From assembly GCF_001639145.1 (NCBI RefSeq), contig NZ_LROY01000002.1, positions 2,326,501 through 2,390,500 on the forward strand: a stretch of DNA of 64,000 nt. The letters run 5' to 3'. The notes under the pieces were generated by a model. The model was given only the letters and a program-made list of their open reading frames with translations. It did no database searches and had not been told where the DNA came from. The translations under genes and the position numbers were made by a program. The stretch's first letter is position 1. Every line of letters starts with the position of its first letter. Positions 34,874 through 44,465 of this stretch are shown one piece after another. The stretch is from Microbulbifer sp. Q7 (lineage in GTDB: Bacteria; Pseudomonadota; Gammaproteobacteria; Pseudomonadales; Cellvibrionaceae).

Positions 34874-35224
34874 TTAGAATTTCAGACCGGCTTCACGGGC
34901 AGCGTCTGCCAGGGCCTTAACACGGCCGTGGTATTTGAAGCCGCTACGATCGAAGGCTACCGCTTCAACGCCAGCGGCCTTAGCACGCTCAGCGATCAGG
35001 GTGCCAACAGCCTTAGCAGCGTCGACGTTACCGGTTTTGCTTTCACGCAGGTCCTTGTCCAGAGTAGAGGCAGTGGCCAATACCTTGTCGCCGTCGGCAG
35101 ACAGGATCTGTGCGTAAATGTGGCGGGGAGTGCGGTTCACTGTCAGGCGAACGGCGCCCAGCTCACGGAACTTGGCGCGGGCACGACGTGCACGACGCAA
35201 GCGAGATTGCTTTTTAACGTTCAT
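34874..35224 (-). CDS. rplR: 50S ribosomal protein L18
   Basis: L18 binds 5S rRNA and with L5 brings it into the central protuberance. The 116-residue product has the basic N-terminal tail ([15 protein letters not shown]) and the conserved [26 protein letters not shown] ending. Nine bases separate it from rplF. Confidence 0.98.
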   Translation of the reverse strand: MNVKKQSRLRRARRARAKFRELGAVRLTVNRTPRHIYAQILSADGDKVLATASTLDKDLRESKTGNVDAAKAVGTLIAERAKAAGVEAVAFDRSGFKYHGRVKALADAAREAGLKF

Positions 35225-35233
35225 ATCTATGCC

Positions 35234-35767
35234 TTACTTCTTCTTGGCCTCTTTGCGATACACGCGCTCATCGGCGTAACGGACACCCTTACCTTTGTAG
35301 GGCTCCGGCGGACGGAATGCGCGGATCTCTGCGGCCACTTGACCTAACAGCTGCTTGTCGCTGCTTTTCAGTACGATTTCAGTCTGGCTCGGGGTTTCAG
35401 CAGTCACACCTTCAGGCAGCGTGTAATCTACCGGATGAGAAAAACCCAGAGTCAGGTTAACGGTCTTACCAGATGCTTTCGCACGGTAACCTACACCGTT
35501 CAGCTGCAGTTTCTTTTCGAAACCCTGACTGACACCGACCACCATATTGTTTACCAGCGCGCGGGTAGTGCCGGCGAGGGCACGGGCCTGCTTGGAACCG
35601 TTGCGTGCAGCAAAGGTCAGCTGATTTTCTTCCTGCTTAACTTCAACGTCGGAATGCACGCTGAGGTTCAGGTTACCGTTACCACCTTTTACAGCAACAT
35701 CCTGACCTTTCAGGTCAATGGACACGCCTGCGGGGATACTTACGGGACTATTAGCTACTCGAGACAT
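35234..35767 (-). CDS. rplF: 50S ribosomal protein L6
   Basis: L6 lies near the factor-binding stalk base. The 177-residue product (same as E. coli) has two tandem L6 domains and ends in the signature [24 protein letters not shown]. Confidence 0.98.
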   Translation of the reverse strand: MSRVANSPVSIPAGVSIDLKGQDVAVKGGNGNLNLSVHSDVEVKQEENQLTFAARNGSKQARALAGTTRALVNNMVVGVSQGFEKKLQLNGVGYRAKASGKTVNLTLGFSHPVDYTLPEGVTAETPSQTEIVLKSSDKQLLGQVAAEIRAFRPPEPYKGKGVRYADERVYRKEAKKK

Positions 35768-35779
35768 ATCAACCCCCGC

Positions 35780-36172
35780 TTAGAATACGGTGCAAAGCAC
35801 TTCGCCGCCGACACCAGCCTGACGGGCCGCACGATCAGTCATCACACCCCGAGAGGTGGAGACGATGGCGATACCCAGGCCGCCGCGAACGGATGGCAAC
35901 GCTTTCTTACCTGCGTAGTTACGCAGGCCCGGACGGGAAACCCGATCCAGCTCGGCGATTACCGGCTTGCCCTGGAAGTATTTCAGCTCGATAGTCAGCT
36001 CAGGCTTGGGGCCTTCGCTAACCGCGACACCAGTAACATAACCTTCGTCCTTGAGAACGTTGGCTACGGCGATTTTCAGTTTTGAAGAAGGCATAGAAAC
36101 GCTGCCCTTGCCGCGCGCCAAAGCGTTGCGGACTCGGGTCAGCATATCTGCCAACGGATCTTGCATACTCAT
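35780..36172 (-). CDS. rpsH: 30S ribosomal protein S8
   Basis: S8 binds the central domain of 16S rRNA and, in E. coli, represses the spc operon by binding the mRNA near rplE. The 130-residue product begins [17 protein letters not shown] and ends with [26 protein letters not shown], the conserved RNA-binding C-terminus. Confidence 0.98.
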   Translation of the reverse strand: MSMQDPLADMLTRVRNALARGKGSVSMPSSKLKIAVANVLKDEGYVTGVAVSEGPKPELTIELKYFQGKPVIAELDRVSRPGLRNYAGKKALPSVRGGLGIAIVSTSRGVMTDRAARQAGVGGEVLCTVF

Positions 36173-36198
36173 TACTTAAGACTCCTCAAGTCTGCCTT

Positions 36199-36504
36199 TT
36201 ACCAGCTGGACTTAACCAGGCCGGGGACATCACCACGCATGGCTGCTTCACGCAGTTTGTTACGGCACAGGCCGAACTTACGGTAGACAGCGTGGGGGCG
36301 ACCAGTGATACGACAGCGACGTTGCTGACGTACCGGGCTTGCATCGCGCGGCAGTTGTTGCAGCTTGAGTTGAGCCTCCCAACGCTCCTCATCGGAAACG
36401 TTGGCACTGGCGATGATCGCCTTCAGCTCTTGACGCTTTTCGGCGTACTTAGCTGCGGTTCGAGCGCGCTTGTTCTCACGCGCAATCATGGATTTCTTCG
36501 CCAT
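36199..36504 (-). CDS. rpsN: 30S ribosomal protein S14
   Basis: S14 is a head protein needed late in 30S assembly. The 101-residue product is the long zinc-free (C-) form: the zinc ribbon of the short form is absent, while [28 protein letters not shown] is conserved. It lies between rplE and rpsH. Confidence 0.98.
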   Translation of the reverse strand: MAKKSMIARENKRARTAAKYAEKRQELKAIIASANVSDEERWEAQLKLQQLPRDASPVRQQRRCRITGRPHAVYRKFGLCRNKLREAAMRGDVPGLVKSSW

Positions 36505-36513
36505 GGAATCCTC

Positions 36514-37053
36514 TTAACCCTTGAAAGGGAAGTTGAATGCTTTCAGCAGTGCACGACCTTGTTCGTCGTTAGCTGCTGTAGTAGTGATACAAATATCCAG
36601 ACCGCGGATCTTGTCTACTTTGTCGTAGTCAATTTCCGGGAAGATAATTTGTTCTGTTACACCCATCGAGAAGTTACCACGACCGTCGAACTGCTTCGGG
36701 CTGATGCCACGGAAGTCGCGGATACGCGGAATCGCGATACCTACCAGACGCTCCAGGAACTCATACATGCGCTCACCGCGCAGAGTTACCTTACAGCCGA
36801 TCGGCCAGTCCTCACGGATTTTGAAGCCCGCGATAGACTTACGCGCCTTGGTCACAATGGGTTTTTGACCAGTAATTGCAGTCATGTCACTGACTGCGTG
36901 TTCCAGTACCTTTTTATCACCAATGGCTTCACCGACACCCATGTTGACGGTGATTTTGGTGATGCGCGGCACGGACATTACGTTCTCAAGTCCCAGCTCT
37001 TCTTTCAGCTTGGACGCGAGTTCTTTGGTGTAGAGCTCTTTAAGCCTTGCCAT
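36514..37053 (-). CDS. rplE: 50S ribosomal protein L5
   Basis: L5 binds 5S rRNA and touches P-site tRNA. The 179-residue product, as in E. coli, carries [11 protein letters not shown] and the P-site loop [26 protein letters not shown] three codons upstream is open, but AGGTGG favours the ATG used here (MARLKELY). Confidence 0.98.
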   Translation of the reverse strand: MARLKELYTKELASKLKEELGLENVMSVPRITKITVNMGVGEAIGDKKVLEHAVSDMTAITGQKPIVTKARKSIAGFKIREDWPIGCKVTLRGERMYEFLERLVGIAIPRIRDFRGISPKQFDGRGNFSMGVTEQIIFPEIDYDKVDKIRGLDICITTTAANDEQGRALLKAFNFPFKG

Positions 37054-37067
37054 TTTTTCCACCTGAC

Positions 37068-37385
37068 TTATGCGTCAACGGCTTCGCCGCTGGATTTGAA
37101 GACGCGGATCTTAGTGCCATCTTCCAGTACTTTGAAGCCTACCCGGTCAGCTTTCTGGGTATTCGGGTTGAAGATGGCAACGTTGGAAGCCTGGATAGCG
37201 GCTTCTTTCTCAACGATTCCACCGGCAACGCCCAGCTGGGGGTTCGGCTTCTGGTGTTTCTTGATCATCTGAACACCGGACACGATCAGGCGGCCATCGT
37301 TCAGCACCTTGCGTACGGTGCCTCGCTTGCCCTTATCGCGACCGGCGATAACGATCACTTCGTCGTCACGCTTGATCTTGCGCAT
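37068..37385 (-). CDS. rplX: 50S ribosomal protein L24
   Basis: L24 is an assembly initiator near the exit tunnel. The 105-residue product has the KOW motif near its N-terminus ([22 protein letters not shown]) and the conserved [14 protein letters not shown]. Confidence 0.98.
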   Translation of the reverse strand: MRKIKRDDEVIVIAGRDKGKRGTVRKVLNDGRLIVSGVQMIKKHQKPNPQLGVAGGIVEKEAAIQASNVAIFNPNTQKADRVGFKVLEDGTKIRVFKSSGEAVDA

Positions 37386-37405
37386 TACTCTTCTCCGCTC
37401 GAGGC

Positions 37406-37774
37406 TTAGATAACTTCGGGAGCCAGTGAGATGATCTTCATGAACTTCTCACCGCGCAGCTCGCGAGTTACCGGGCCAAAAATACGGGTGCCAACCGGAG
37501 CATGGTTCTGGTTCAGCAACACCGCTGCGTTATCGTCAAACTTGATCAGGGAACCATCGGGGCGACGCACACCTTTTTTGGTGCGAACCACAACCGCGTT
37601 CATTACCTGACCCTTTTTCACTTTACCGCGAGGAATCGCTTCCTTAACGGTTACCTTGATAATGTCGCCAACGCCAGCGTAGCGACGGTGGGAGCCGCCC
37701 AGCACCTTGATGCACATGACACGGCGAGCCCCACTGTTATCGGCTACTTCTAAGTAGGATTCTGCTTGAATCAT
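37406..37774 (-). CDS. rplN: 50S ribosomal protein L14
   Basis: L14 lies at the subunit interface and forms bridges with 16S rRNA. The 122-residue product begins [28 protein letters not shown] and keeps the [14 protein letters not shown]-terminal block. It opens the spc group of genes, 49 bases after rpsQ. I see no separate promoter in that short gap, so S10 and spc genes may form one transcript. Confidence 0.98.
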   Translation of the reverse strand: MIQAESYLEVADNSGARRVMCIKVLGGSHRRYAGVGDIIKVTVKEAIPRGKVKKGQVMNAVVVRTKKGVRRPDGSLIKFDDNAAVLLNQNHAPVGTRIFGPVTRELRGEKFMKIISLAPEVI

Positions 37775-37823
37775 TGTTCCTCTCCGAAAACCTGTTTAGG
37801 TCTTCACAGTCAATGGGCCAGGA

Positions 37824-38087
37824 TTAAACCTTCGCCGCTCGCTCAACAATTGTCTGCAAGGACCAGGACTTGCTCTTGGACAGCGGACGAGACTCTTCAA
37901 TGGTTACGACATCGCCGATGCCGCAATCATTGTTTTCGTCATGTGCCTTGAGCTTGGTGGACTTGCTCACGATTTTGCCGTAGATCGGGTGCTTAACACG
38001 GCGCTCGATCAAAACGGTGATGGTTTTATCCATCTTGTCACTCACGACCTTACCGGTCAGAGTACGCTTCAGTTTTGCTTCAGCCAT
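37824..38087 (-). CDS. rpsQ: 30S ribosomal protein S17
   Basis: S17 is an early-binding OB-fold protein of the 30S body. The 87-residue product has [29 protein letters not shown] and the ending [20 protein letters not shown]. Only two bases separate it from rpmC. Confidence 0.98.
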   Translation of the reverse strand: MAEAKLKRTLTGKVVSDKMDKTITVLIERRVKHPIYGKIVSKSTKLKAHDENNDCGIGDVVTIEESRPLSKSKSWSLQTIVERAAKV

Positions 38088-38089
38088 GA

Positions 38090-38281
38090 TTAATTACCTG
38101 CCTTCTCGGTCAACACAGTCTTAATGCGAGCAATGTCGCGACGAGTCTGCTTCAGCAGATGAGTCTGAGTCAGCTGACCAGTAGACTTTTGCATGCGCAG
38201 CTTGAATTGTGCTTCGAGCTGGCTCAACAGTTCCTGGTTCAACTCCTCAACTGACTTTGAGCGTAGATCTGCAGTCTTCAT
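38090..38281 (-). CDS. rpmC: 50S ribosomal protein L29
   Basis: A 63-residue helical protein at the tunnel exit, near the docking site for nascent-chain factors. It starts [19 protein letters not shown] and has the family block [19 protein letters not shown]. Its ATG overlaps the rplP stop in a TAATG arrangement. Confidence 0.98.
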   Translation of the reverse strand: MKTADLRSKSVEELNQELLSQLEAQFKLRMQKSTGQLTQTHLLKQTRRDIARIKTVLTEKAGN

Positions 38282-38694
38282 TACATCACCGAACGCTTAA
38301 CGAAAGTTGTCTTTACAGGCAGCTTGGCTGCGGCGAGCTCGAAAGCTTCGCGAGCCAGTTCTTCGGATACGCCTTCCATTTCATAGAGGACTTTACCCGG
38401 CTGAATCTGAGCCACCCAATATTCTACGTTACCCTTACCTTTACCCATACGAACTTCGAGGGGCTTACTGGAAATGGGCTTGTCCGGAAACACACGAATC
38501 CAGATCTTACCGCCACGTTTAACGTGACGAGTCATTGCGCGACGAGCCGCTTCGATCTGACGCGCAGTAATGCGTCCACGACCGATGGCCTTAAGGCCGA
38601 ACTCGCCAAAGCTCACTTTAGAGCCGCGCTGGGAAAGACCGCGGTTGCGACCCTTCTGTACCTTGCGGAATTTTGTACGCTTCGGTTGTAGCAT
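38281..38694 (-). CDS. rplP: 50S ribosomal protein L16
   Basis: L16 organises the A-site region of the peptidyl-transferase centre. The 137-residue product has [19 protein letters not shown] and the conserved Arg-containing loop [23 protein letters not shown]. It is coupled to rpmC. Confidence 0.98.
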   Translation of the reverse strand: MLQPKRTKFRKVQKGRNRGLSQRGSKVSFGEFGLKAIGRGRITARQIEAARRAMTRHVKRGGKIWIRVFPDKPISSKPLEVRMGKGKGNVEYWVAQIQPGKVLYEMEGVSEELAREAFELAAAKLPVKTTFVKRSVM

Positions 38695-38705
38695 CTGCGC
38701 ACCCC

Positions 38706-39386
38706 TTATTTAGCAGCTTTTTTGCGAGTCTTCGCTGGCTTCTCTTCGGGGATTTCGTCACCGATGACTTCGCCTTTGAAGATCCAAACTTTCACACCGA
38801 TGATGCCGTACGTAGTACTGGCTTCATAAGTGCCGTAGTCGATGTTGGCACGCAGAGTGTGCAGCGGCACACGGCCTTCACGGTACCATTCGGTACGGGC
38901 AATCTCGGCACCGCCAAGACGACCACTTACCTGAATTTTGATACCTTCAGCGCCCTGGCGCATGGCGTTCTGTACGGCGCGCTTCATCGCGCGACGGAAC
39001 ATAACGCGACGCTCCAGCTGCTGAGCAACGTTCTGGGCTACCAGAGTGGCGTCCAGATCGGGCTTGCGTACTTCTTCGATGTCGATGTGCACGGGCACAC
39101 CCATCTGGGAAGTCAGCTCGTTGCGCAGACGCTCTACGTCTTCACCTTTTTTACCGATCACGATGCCCGGACGCGCAGTGTGAATGGTCACACGAGCGGT
39201 GTTGGCCGGACGTTCGATCTCGATGCGGCTCACGGAAGCGTGGGCCAGCTTCTTGCGAATGTACTCGCGAACTTTCAGATCCGTGTACAGCTTGTCTGCG
39301 TACTCGTCGCTGCCGGCATACCAAACAGAGGTATGCTTTTTAACGATACCCAGACGAATGCCGGTAGGATGTACTTTTTGTCCCAT
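38706..39386 (-). CDS. rpsC: 30S ribosomal protein S3
   Basis: S3 forms the mRNA entry with S4 and S5. The 226-residue product has the KH domain ([18 protein letters not shown]) and the C-terminal domain with [26 protein letters not shown]. The basic tail is a little shorter than in E. coli (233). Confidence 0.98.
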   Translation of the reverse strand: MGQKVHPTGIRLGIVKKHTSVWYAGSDEYADKLYTDLKVREYIRKKLAHASVSRIEIERPANTARVTIHTARPGIVIGKKGEDVERLRNELTSQMGVPVHIDIEEVRKPDLDATLVAQNVAQQLERRVMFRRAMKRAVQNAMRQGAEGIKIQVSGRLGGAEIARTEWYREGRVPLHTLRANIDYGTYEASTTYGIIGVKVWIFKGEVIGDEIPEEKPAKTRKKAAK

Positions 39387-39405
39387 GGTTTTCTCGCCTG
39401 CTCTC

Positions 39406-39738
39406 TTATTTCTCGGCTACTTTCACAGTAATGTGACAAGTACGCTTAAGAATACGATCAGCACGACCTTTGGCACGCGGTTTAATGCGCTTCATGGTCA
39501 TACCCTCATCCACGAAGATTGTGGAAACCTTCAGCTCGTCGACGTCGGCACCTTCATTGTGCTCGGCATTGGCGATGGCAGATTCCAGAACCTTCTTAAC
39601 GATCGCAGCACCCTTCTTGTGGCTGAAAGCCAGGATATCCAGGGCTTCCTCGACACCTTTGCCGCGAATCTGATCAGCTACCAGACGCGCCTTTTGTGCC
39701 GACAGACGAGCACCGCGTAATTTTGCTTGTACTTCCAT
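39406..39738 (-). CDS. rplV: 50S ribosomal protein L22
   Basis: L22 lines the exit tunnel with a long beta hairpin at the constriction where macrolide resistance changes arise. The 110-residue product contains the hairpin region [28 protein letters not shown], with no visible deletion. Confidence 0.98.
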   Translation of the reverse strand: MEVQAKLRGARLSAQKARLVADQIRGKGVEEALDILAFSHKKGAAIVKKVLESAIANAEHNEGADVDELKVSTIFVDEGMTMKRIKPRAKGRADRILKRTCHITVKVAEK

Positions 39739-39753
39739 CTCTATAACCTCGGC

Positions 39754-40032
39754 TTAGCGCTTCTTCGCTTTCTTATCCGCAGCGTGACCGCGGTAAGTGC
39801 GGGTAGCCGCGAATTCGCCCAGCTTGTGACCAACCATTTCTTCGTTGACCAGCACGGGCACGTGTTGACGACCGTTGTGAACGGCAATCGTCAGTCCAAC
39901 CATTTCCGGCATAACCATGGAACGGCGGGACCAGGTTTTAATCGGTCGACGATCATTTTTCTCGATCGCCGCCTCCACCTTCTTGATCAGATGCAGATCA
40001 ATAAAGGGACCTTTCTTTAATGAGCGTGGCAC
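39754..40032 (-). CDS. rpsS: 30S ribosomal protein S19
   Basis: S19 forms a head complex with S13. The 92-residue product begins [20 protein letters not shown] and has the conserved [24 protein letters not shown] and [16 protein letters not shown]. Confidence 0.98.
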   Translation of the reverse strand: MPRSLKKGPFIDLHLIKKVEAAIEKNDRRPIKTWSRRSMVMPEMVGLTIAVHNGRQHVPVLVNEEMVGHKLGEFAATRTYRGHAADKKAKKR

Positions 40033-40085
40033 TTTAGATTCCTCTTTAGCTGCTCACACATCGCGCGACTATTCTCTACTGAGAA

Positions 40086-40910
40086 TTACTTGCCGCGACG
40101 ACGTACAATCATGTTGTCGGTGCGCTTGTTCTTACGCGTTTTCTTACCCTTGGTCGGCACACCCCAAGGCGTCACAGGGTGACGACCACCAGAGGTACGA
40201 CCTTCACCACCGCCGTGCGGGTGGTCTACCGGGTTCATCGCCACACCGCGAACGGTAGGACGAACACCGCGCCAGCGCTTGGCACCAGCTTTACCCAGCT
40301 TGCGCAGGCTGTGCTCAGAGTTGCTCACTTCACCCAGGGTGGCGCGACACTCGGTCAGAACTTTGCGCATTTCGCCAGAGCGCAGACGGATAGTCGCGTA
40401 CTGACCTTCACGGGCAACCAGCTGTACAGAGGCACCGGCGGAGCGGGCCAACTGAGCACCTTTACCAGGCTTCAGCTCAATACCGTGAATCACGGAACCA
40501 ACCGGAATGTTGCGCAGCGGCAGGGTGTTACCCACGCTGATCGGCGCAGCATCGCCAGACTGGATTTTTGCACCGGCTTTCAGGCCTTTCGGCGCAATGA
40601 TGTAACGACGCTCACCGTCGGCATAGCACACCAGTGCGATATGCGCGCTGCGGTTCGGATCGTATTCCAGGCGTTCAACGGTGGCCGGAATGCCATCTTT
40701 GTTACGCTTGAAATCCACCACGCGGTAGTGATGCTTATGTCCACCACCGATATGACGGGTGGTAATGCGACCGTTGTTGTTACGACCACCGGTCTTGGAC
40801 TTCTTCTCCAGCAGCGGCGCGTAAGGCGCACCTTTGTGCAGGTCGGAGTTAACAACCTTTACAAGGTGACGACGGCCGGCAGAGGTCGGTTTTGTTTTTA
40901 CAATAGCCAT
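40086..40910 (-). CDS. rplB: 50S ribosomal protein L2
   Basis: L2 is a primary 23S rRNA binder required for subunit joining and peptidyl-transferase activity. The 274-residue product has an OB-like N-terminal half, the SH3-like C-terminal half, and the catalytically important loop [19 protein letters not shown] containing the conserved His. The tail is strongly basic. Confidence 0.99.
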   Translation of the reverse strand: MAIVKTKPTSAGRRHLVKVVNSDLHKGAPYAPLLEKKSKTGGRNNNGRITTRHIGGGHKHHYRVVDFKRNKDGIPATVERLEYDPNRSAHIALVCYADGERRYIIAPKGLKAGAKIQSGDAAPISVGNTLPLRNIPVGSVIHGIELKPGKGAQLARSAGASVQLVAREGQYATIRLRSGEMRKVLTECRATLGEVSNSEHSLRKLGKAGAKRWRGVRPTVRGVAMNPVDHPHGGGEGRTSGGRHPVTPWGVPTKGKKTRKNKRTDNMIVRRRGK

Positions 40911-40927
40911 TGCAACTTTCCCCTAGC

Positions 40928-41233
40928 TTACGCCGTAACGTCGGCAGTTTCGAAGTTAATGTCGCTGCCTTCGGCCAGACGAACGTAGGCTTTTTTCCAA
41001 TCGTTGCGCACGCCCATGCCGTAGCGGGTGCGCTTGGTTTTGCCTTTAACGTTCACGGTGCGAACCTGCTCAACAGAAACATTGAACAGCTTTTCGACCG
41101 CGGCCTTGATTTCGGCTTTGGAAGCGTCGGTGGTCACCTTGAACACTACCTGGTTGGCGGCATCCGCCAGCACAGCAGCTTTCTCGGAAATTACCGGGCC
41201 CAGCAGTACTTTGTAGATTCGCTCTTGGTTCAT
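40928..41233 (-). CDS. rplW: 50S ribosomal protein L23
   Basis: L23 sits at the tunnel exit and docks trigger factor and SRP. The 101-residue product has [16 protein letters not shown], the trigger-factor Glu region in [20 protein letters not shown], and the extended loop that enters the tunnel. Its start overlaps the rplD stop by four bases. Confidence 0.98.
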   Translation of the reverse strand: MNQERIYKVLLGPVISEKAAVLADAANQVVFKVTTDASKAEIKAAVEKLFNVSVEQVRTVNVKGKTKRTRYGMGVRNDWKKAYVRLAEGSDINFETADVTA

Positions 41234-41844
41234 CCCAGCACCTCATCAATTTTCTTCAGTGCAGAAACGGTAACCACGACCTTGTCAAAACGAATCAGGC
41301 TTACCGGATCGATAGCCTGGACGTCACGAACATCGATCTTGTGCAGGTTGCGCGCGGCCAGGTAGAGGTTTTCATTTACCTCTTCGGTCACGATCAACGC
41401 TTCGGACAAGTCGTACTGTGCCAGCTTGGTTACCAGCTGCTTGGTCTTCGGCGCTTCCACGTCGAAGGACTCAACTACAACCAGACGCTCCTGACGAGCC
41501 AGCTCGGAGAGAATGCAGCGCAGTGCAGCGCGGTACATTTTCTTGTTCAGCTTTACACTGTGATCACGCGGCTCAGCGGCGAAAGTTACACCACCAGAGC
41601 GCCACAGCGGGCTGCGGATGGTACCGGCGCGAGCACGGCCAGTACCTTTTTGGCGCCACGGCTTTTTGCCGCCGCCGGAAACCGCTGCGCGGTTTTTCTG
41701 AGCCTTGGTACCTTGGCGCGCGCCAGCCATGTAGGCGACGACTGCCTGGTGTACCAGGTCCTGATTGAATTCACGACCGAAAGCCACTTCAGAGACTGCA
41801 ACAGTGCCTTTAGCGCCTTCGGGAGTAGCGATATTCAGTTCCAT
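41230..41844 (-). CDS. rplD: 50S ribosomal protein L4
   Basis: L4 lines the tunnel constriction and, in E. coli, represses its own S10 operon. The 204-residue product contains the extended loop [26 protein letters not shown] and a C-terminal globular part. The leader before rpsJ is short here, so the E. coli form of L4 control may not be preserved. Confidence 0.98.
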   Translation of the reverse strand: MELNIATPEGAKGTVAVSEVAFGREFNQDLVHQAVVAYMAGARQGTKAQKNRAAVSGGGKKPWRQKGTGRARAGTIRSPLWRSGGVTFAAEPRDHSVKLNKKMYRAALRCILSELARQERLVVVESFDVEAPKTKQLVTKLAQYDLSEALIVTEEVNENLYLAARNLHKIDVRDVQAIDPVSLIRFDKVVVTVSALKKIDEVLG

Positions 41845-41862
41845 ATCTATTTCCCCTCAGAC

Positions 41863-42498
41863 TTAGGCTTTAACGGCCGGACGAACGATAACGTTACCGC
41901 CGGGTGCACCAGGTACGGCGCCCTTGACCAGCAGCAAATTACGCTCAGCGTCCACACGAACGACTTCCAGGTTTTGCGTGGTAACACGCTCAGCACCCAT
42001 GTGACCGGCCATCTTCTTGCCTTTCCACACGCGACCAGGGGTCTGACACTGGCCGATAGAGCCAGGTGCGCGGTGAGACAGAGAGTTACCGTGGGTAGCG
42101 TCCTGCATACGGAAGTTCCAGCGTTTGATACCGCCCTGGAAACCTTTACCTTTGGAAGTGCCGGTTACGTCAATCTTCTGACCAGCTTCAAAGCTGGCAA
42201 CAGTGATCTCAGAACCGATTTCGAAGGACTCTTCAGAACCGTCAGTACGCAGTTCGAAAAGAGCAGAGCCAGCCTCAGTGTTGGCTTTGGCGAAGTGGCC
42301 CGCTTGGGGCTTGGAGACACGGGAAGCTTTACGAGCACCCACAGTTACTTGAACCGCGGAGTAGCCGTCAGTTTCCGGAGTTTTCACCTGAGTGACGCGA
42401 TTCGGAGCTACCTCGATAACAGTTACCGGGATAGACGCGCCATCTTCAGTGAAGATGCGAGTCATGCCGCTCTTGCGGCCGACAATACCTATAGTCAT
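41863..42498 (-). CDS. rplC: 50S ribosomal protein L3
   Basis: L3 starts 50S assembly and sends a loop to the peptidyl-transferase centre. The 211-residue product has [17 protein letters not shown] and the loop [30 protein letters not shown], whose Gln is the PrmB methylation site in E. coli. A 110-base gap containing a hairpin (42566-42586) separates it from rpsJ. Confidence 0.98.
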   Translation of the reverse strand: MTIGIVGRKSGMTRIFTEDGASIPVTVIEVAPNRVTQVKTPETDGYSAVQVTVGARKASRVSKPQAGHFAKANTEAGSALFELRTDGSEESFEIGSEITVASFEAGQKIDVTGTSKGKGFQGGIKRWNFRMQDATHGNSLSHRAPGSIGQCQTPGRVWKGKKMAGHMGAERVTTQNLEVVRVDAERNLLLVKGAVPGAPGGNVIVRPAVKA

Positions 42499-42608
42499 CT
42501 TTTCAACCTCTCAGTGCACGGGGCTTTAACCCACTGCGGCCGCCCAATTTCAGAGCGTTACACTACCCGAACCTTTTTCGTTCGGGATTCGGTAGTTAAT
42601 TTGAAGTG

Positions 42609-42920
42609 TTAGCCGAGACTAATCTGAACCTCAACACCGGCCGCCAGATCGAGCTTCATCAGCGCGTCAACGGTTTTCTCGGTGGGCTCAACAATGTCCA
42701 GCAAACGCTTGTGAGTACGGATTTCGTACTGGTCGCGCGCGTCTTTGTTGACGTGCGGAGAGATCAGTACGGTGTACTTCTCTTTGCGAGTCGGCAGCGG
42801 AATGGGACCGCGTACTTGGGCGCCAGTGCGCTTAGCCGTCTCTACGATCTCCTGGGTAGACGTGTCGATCAGTTTGTGATCGAACGCCTTCAGGCGAATT
42901 CGAATGCGTTGACCCTGCAT
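42609..42920 (-). CDS. rpsJ: 30S ribosomal protein S10 (NusE)
   Basis: S10 serves the 30S head and also acts as NusE, linking RNA polymerase via NusG to the leading ribosome. The 103-residue product begins [23 protein letters not shown] five codons upstream is open, but the GGAG is nine bases before this ATG. It is the first gene of the S10 operon, 66 bases from the predicted transcription start. Confidence 0.98.
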   Translation of the reverse strand: MQGQRIRIRLKAFDHKLIDTSTQEIVETAKRTGAQVRGPIPLPTRKEKYTVLISPHVNKDARDQYEIRTHKRLLDIVEPTEKTVDALMKLDLAAGVEVQISLG

Positions 42921-42992
42921 GGAATCAAACTCCAATTAAATCTAAAGAACGTCCTCTTACGCAGCCCCGAGGGCGGGCGAAAAGGAGCGCGA

Positions 42993-43021
42993 AGTCTACG
43001 GTCAGACCGGGTAGCTGTCAA
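42993..43021 (-). promoter_or_regulatory. S10 operon promoter
   Basis: Minus-strand -35 TTGACA (consensus, 43016-43021) and -10 TAGACT (42993-42998), 17-base spacer, with the GC-rich discriminator TCGCGC typical of stringently controlled promoters. Confidence 0.9.
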
Positions 43022-43086
43022 GGCAGACTGGCATTTTTTTAACCAGTTGCCGCAGCGGCCCCGCCGAGCCGGTAGAGCACGGAACT

Positions 43087-43109
43087 GACCGGACAACCAC
43101 TGTCCGGTC
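43087..43109 (-). other. Hairpin between tuf terminator and S10 promoter
   Basis: A perfect 9-bp stem (43087-43095 with 43101-43109) around a 5-nt loop, downstream of the tuf terminator and about 65 bases upstream of the S10 promoter. No T tract follows. The role is unknown. Confidence 0.4.
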
Positions 43110-43129
43110 GGTCAGCACCTGCGGCGCAC

Positions 43130-43164
43130 AAAAAAAGCCGCAACAGTGACTGCTGCGGCTTTTT
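43130..43164 (-). terminator. Terminator of the str operon after tuf
   Basis: A 15-bp stem with one GU pair (43132-43146 with 43150-43164), loop TCA on the minus strand, followed by seven T residues. It separates the str group from the S10 operon. Confidence 0.95.
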
Positions 43165-43207
43165 GGTGTCAGGTCGGGCACGAGGCCCGAACCGACGAGA
43201 CCAGCGA

Positions 43208-44431
43208 TTACTCGATGATCTTGGCTACAACGCCAGCACCAACGGTACGGCCACCTTCACGGATCGCGAAGCGCAGACCTTCTTCCATGGCGATCGGGCA
43301 GATCAGAGTCACAGACATCTGAATGTTGTCGCCCGGCATTACCATTTCAGTACCTTCCGGCAGCTCAACCGCACCAGTTACGTCGGTGGTACGGAAGTAG
43401 AACTGCGGACGGTAGCCCTTGAAGAACGGGGTGTGACGGCCACCTTCGTCCTTGGACAGGATGTACACCTCACCTTCGAACTTGGTGTGCGGGGTGATGG
43501 AGCCCGGCTTCGCCAGGACCTGACCACGCTCAACTTCGTCACGCTTGGTGCCACGCAGCAGCGCACCGATGTTCTCACCAGCACGGCCTTCGTCCAGCAG
43601 CTTGCGGAACATCTCAACACCGGTACAGGTGGTCTTGGTGGTGTCTTTGATACCAACGATTTCGATTTCGTCGCCAGTATTGATGATGCCACGCTCTACA
43701 CGACCGGTTACTACGGTACCGCGACCAGAGATGGAGAATACGTCTTCGATCGGCATCAGGAACGGCTGATCGATGGCACGCTCCGGCTCCGGGATGTACT
43801 CGTCCAGGGTCTCTACCAGCTTCTTAACTGCAGAGGTGCCCAGCTCGTTGTCGTCTTCGCCGTTCAGGGCCATCAGGGCAGAACCAGCGATGATCGGAGT
43901 GTCGTCACCCGGGAACTCGTACTGGTCGAGCAGCTCGCGCAGCTCCATTTCAACCAGTTCCAGCATCTCGGTGTATTCTTCAGAGCCTACGCCGCCGCAG
44001 TCTTCTGCCAGCAGGTCAGCCTTGTTCAGGAATACCACGATGTAAGGTACACCCACCTGACGAGACAGCAGGATGTGCTCGCGAGTCTGCGGCATAGGAC
44101 CGTCGGTCGCGCCACATACCAGGATAGCGCCGTCCATCTGAGCAGCACCGGTGATCATGTTCTTCACGTAGTCGGCGTGTCCCGGGCAGTCTACGTGCGC
44201 GTAGTGACGGGTCGGGGACTCGTATTCCACGTGAGAGGTGGCGATGGTGATACCACGCTCACGCTCTTCCGGAGCATTGTCGATACCGTCGAAGGCAACG
44301 GCAGCGCCGCCCCACACTTCGGAACATACGCGAGTCAGCGCAGCGGTCAGGGTGGTTTTACCGTGGTCAACGTGACCGATGGTGCCCACGTTTACGTGGG
44401 GCTTGGAACGTTCAAACTTTTCTTTTCCCAT
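43208..44431 (-). CDS. tuf: Elongation factor Tu, copy 1
   Basis: EF-Tu delivers aminoacyl-tRNA to the ribosomal A site as the GTP complex. The 407-residue product has GHVDHGKT (19-26), DCPGHAD and NKAD for GTP binding, and domains 2 and 3 in full. It is about 13 residues longer than E. coli EF-Tu because of an insertion after NKADLL ([15 protein letters not shown]). Residue 30 is Ala, the usual residue. A TTG two codons upstream is open, but GAGG spacing favours this ATG. It closes the rpsL-rpsG-fusA-tuf unit and is nearly identical to the copy at 60416-61639. Confidence 0.98.
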   Translation of the reverse strand: MGKEKFERSKPHVNVGTIGHVDHGKTTLTAALTRVCSEVWGGAAVAFDGIDNAPEERERGITIATSHVEYESPTRHYAHVDCPGHADYVKNMITGAAQMDGAILVCGATDGPMPQTREHILLSRQVGVPYIVVFLNKADLLAEDCGGVGSEEYTEMLELVEMELRELLDQYEFPGDDTPIIAGSALMALNGEDDNELGTSAVKKLVETLDEYIPEPERAIDQPFLMPIEDVFSISGRGTVVTGRVERGIINTGDEIEIVGIKDTTKTTCTGVEMFRKLLDEGRAGENIGALLRGTKRDEVERGQVLAKPGSITPHTKFEGEVYILSKDEGGRHTPFFKGYRPQFYFRTTDVTGAVELPEGTEMVMPGDNIQMSVTLICPIAMEEGLRFAIREGGRTVGAGVVAKIIE

Positions 44432-44465
44432 TTTCAATATCCTCTAGCTAAAAGAAATAAGGAAA

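Noticed and set aside
42566-42586. A terminator between rpsJ and rplC
   Set aside because: A 7-bp stem is present, but its T run is inside the loop and no U tract follows, so termination is not supported.
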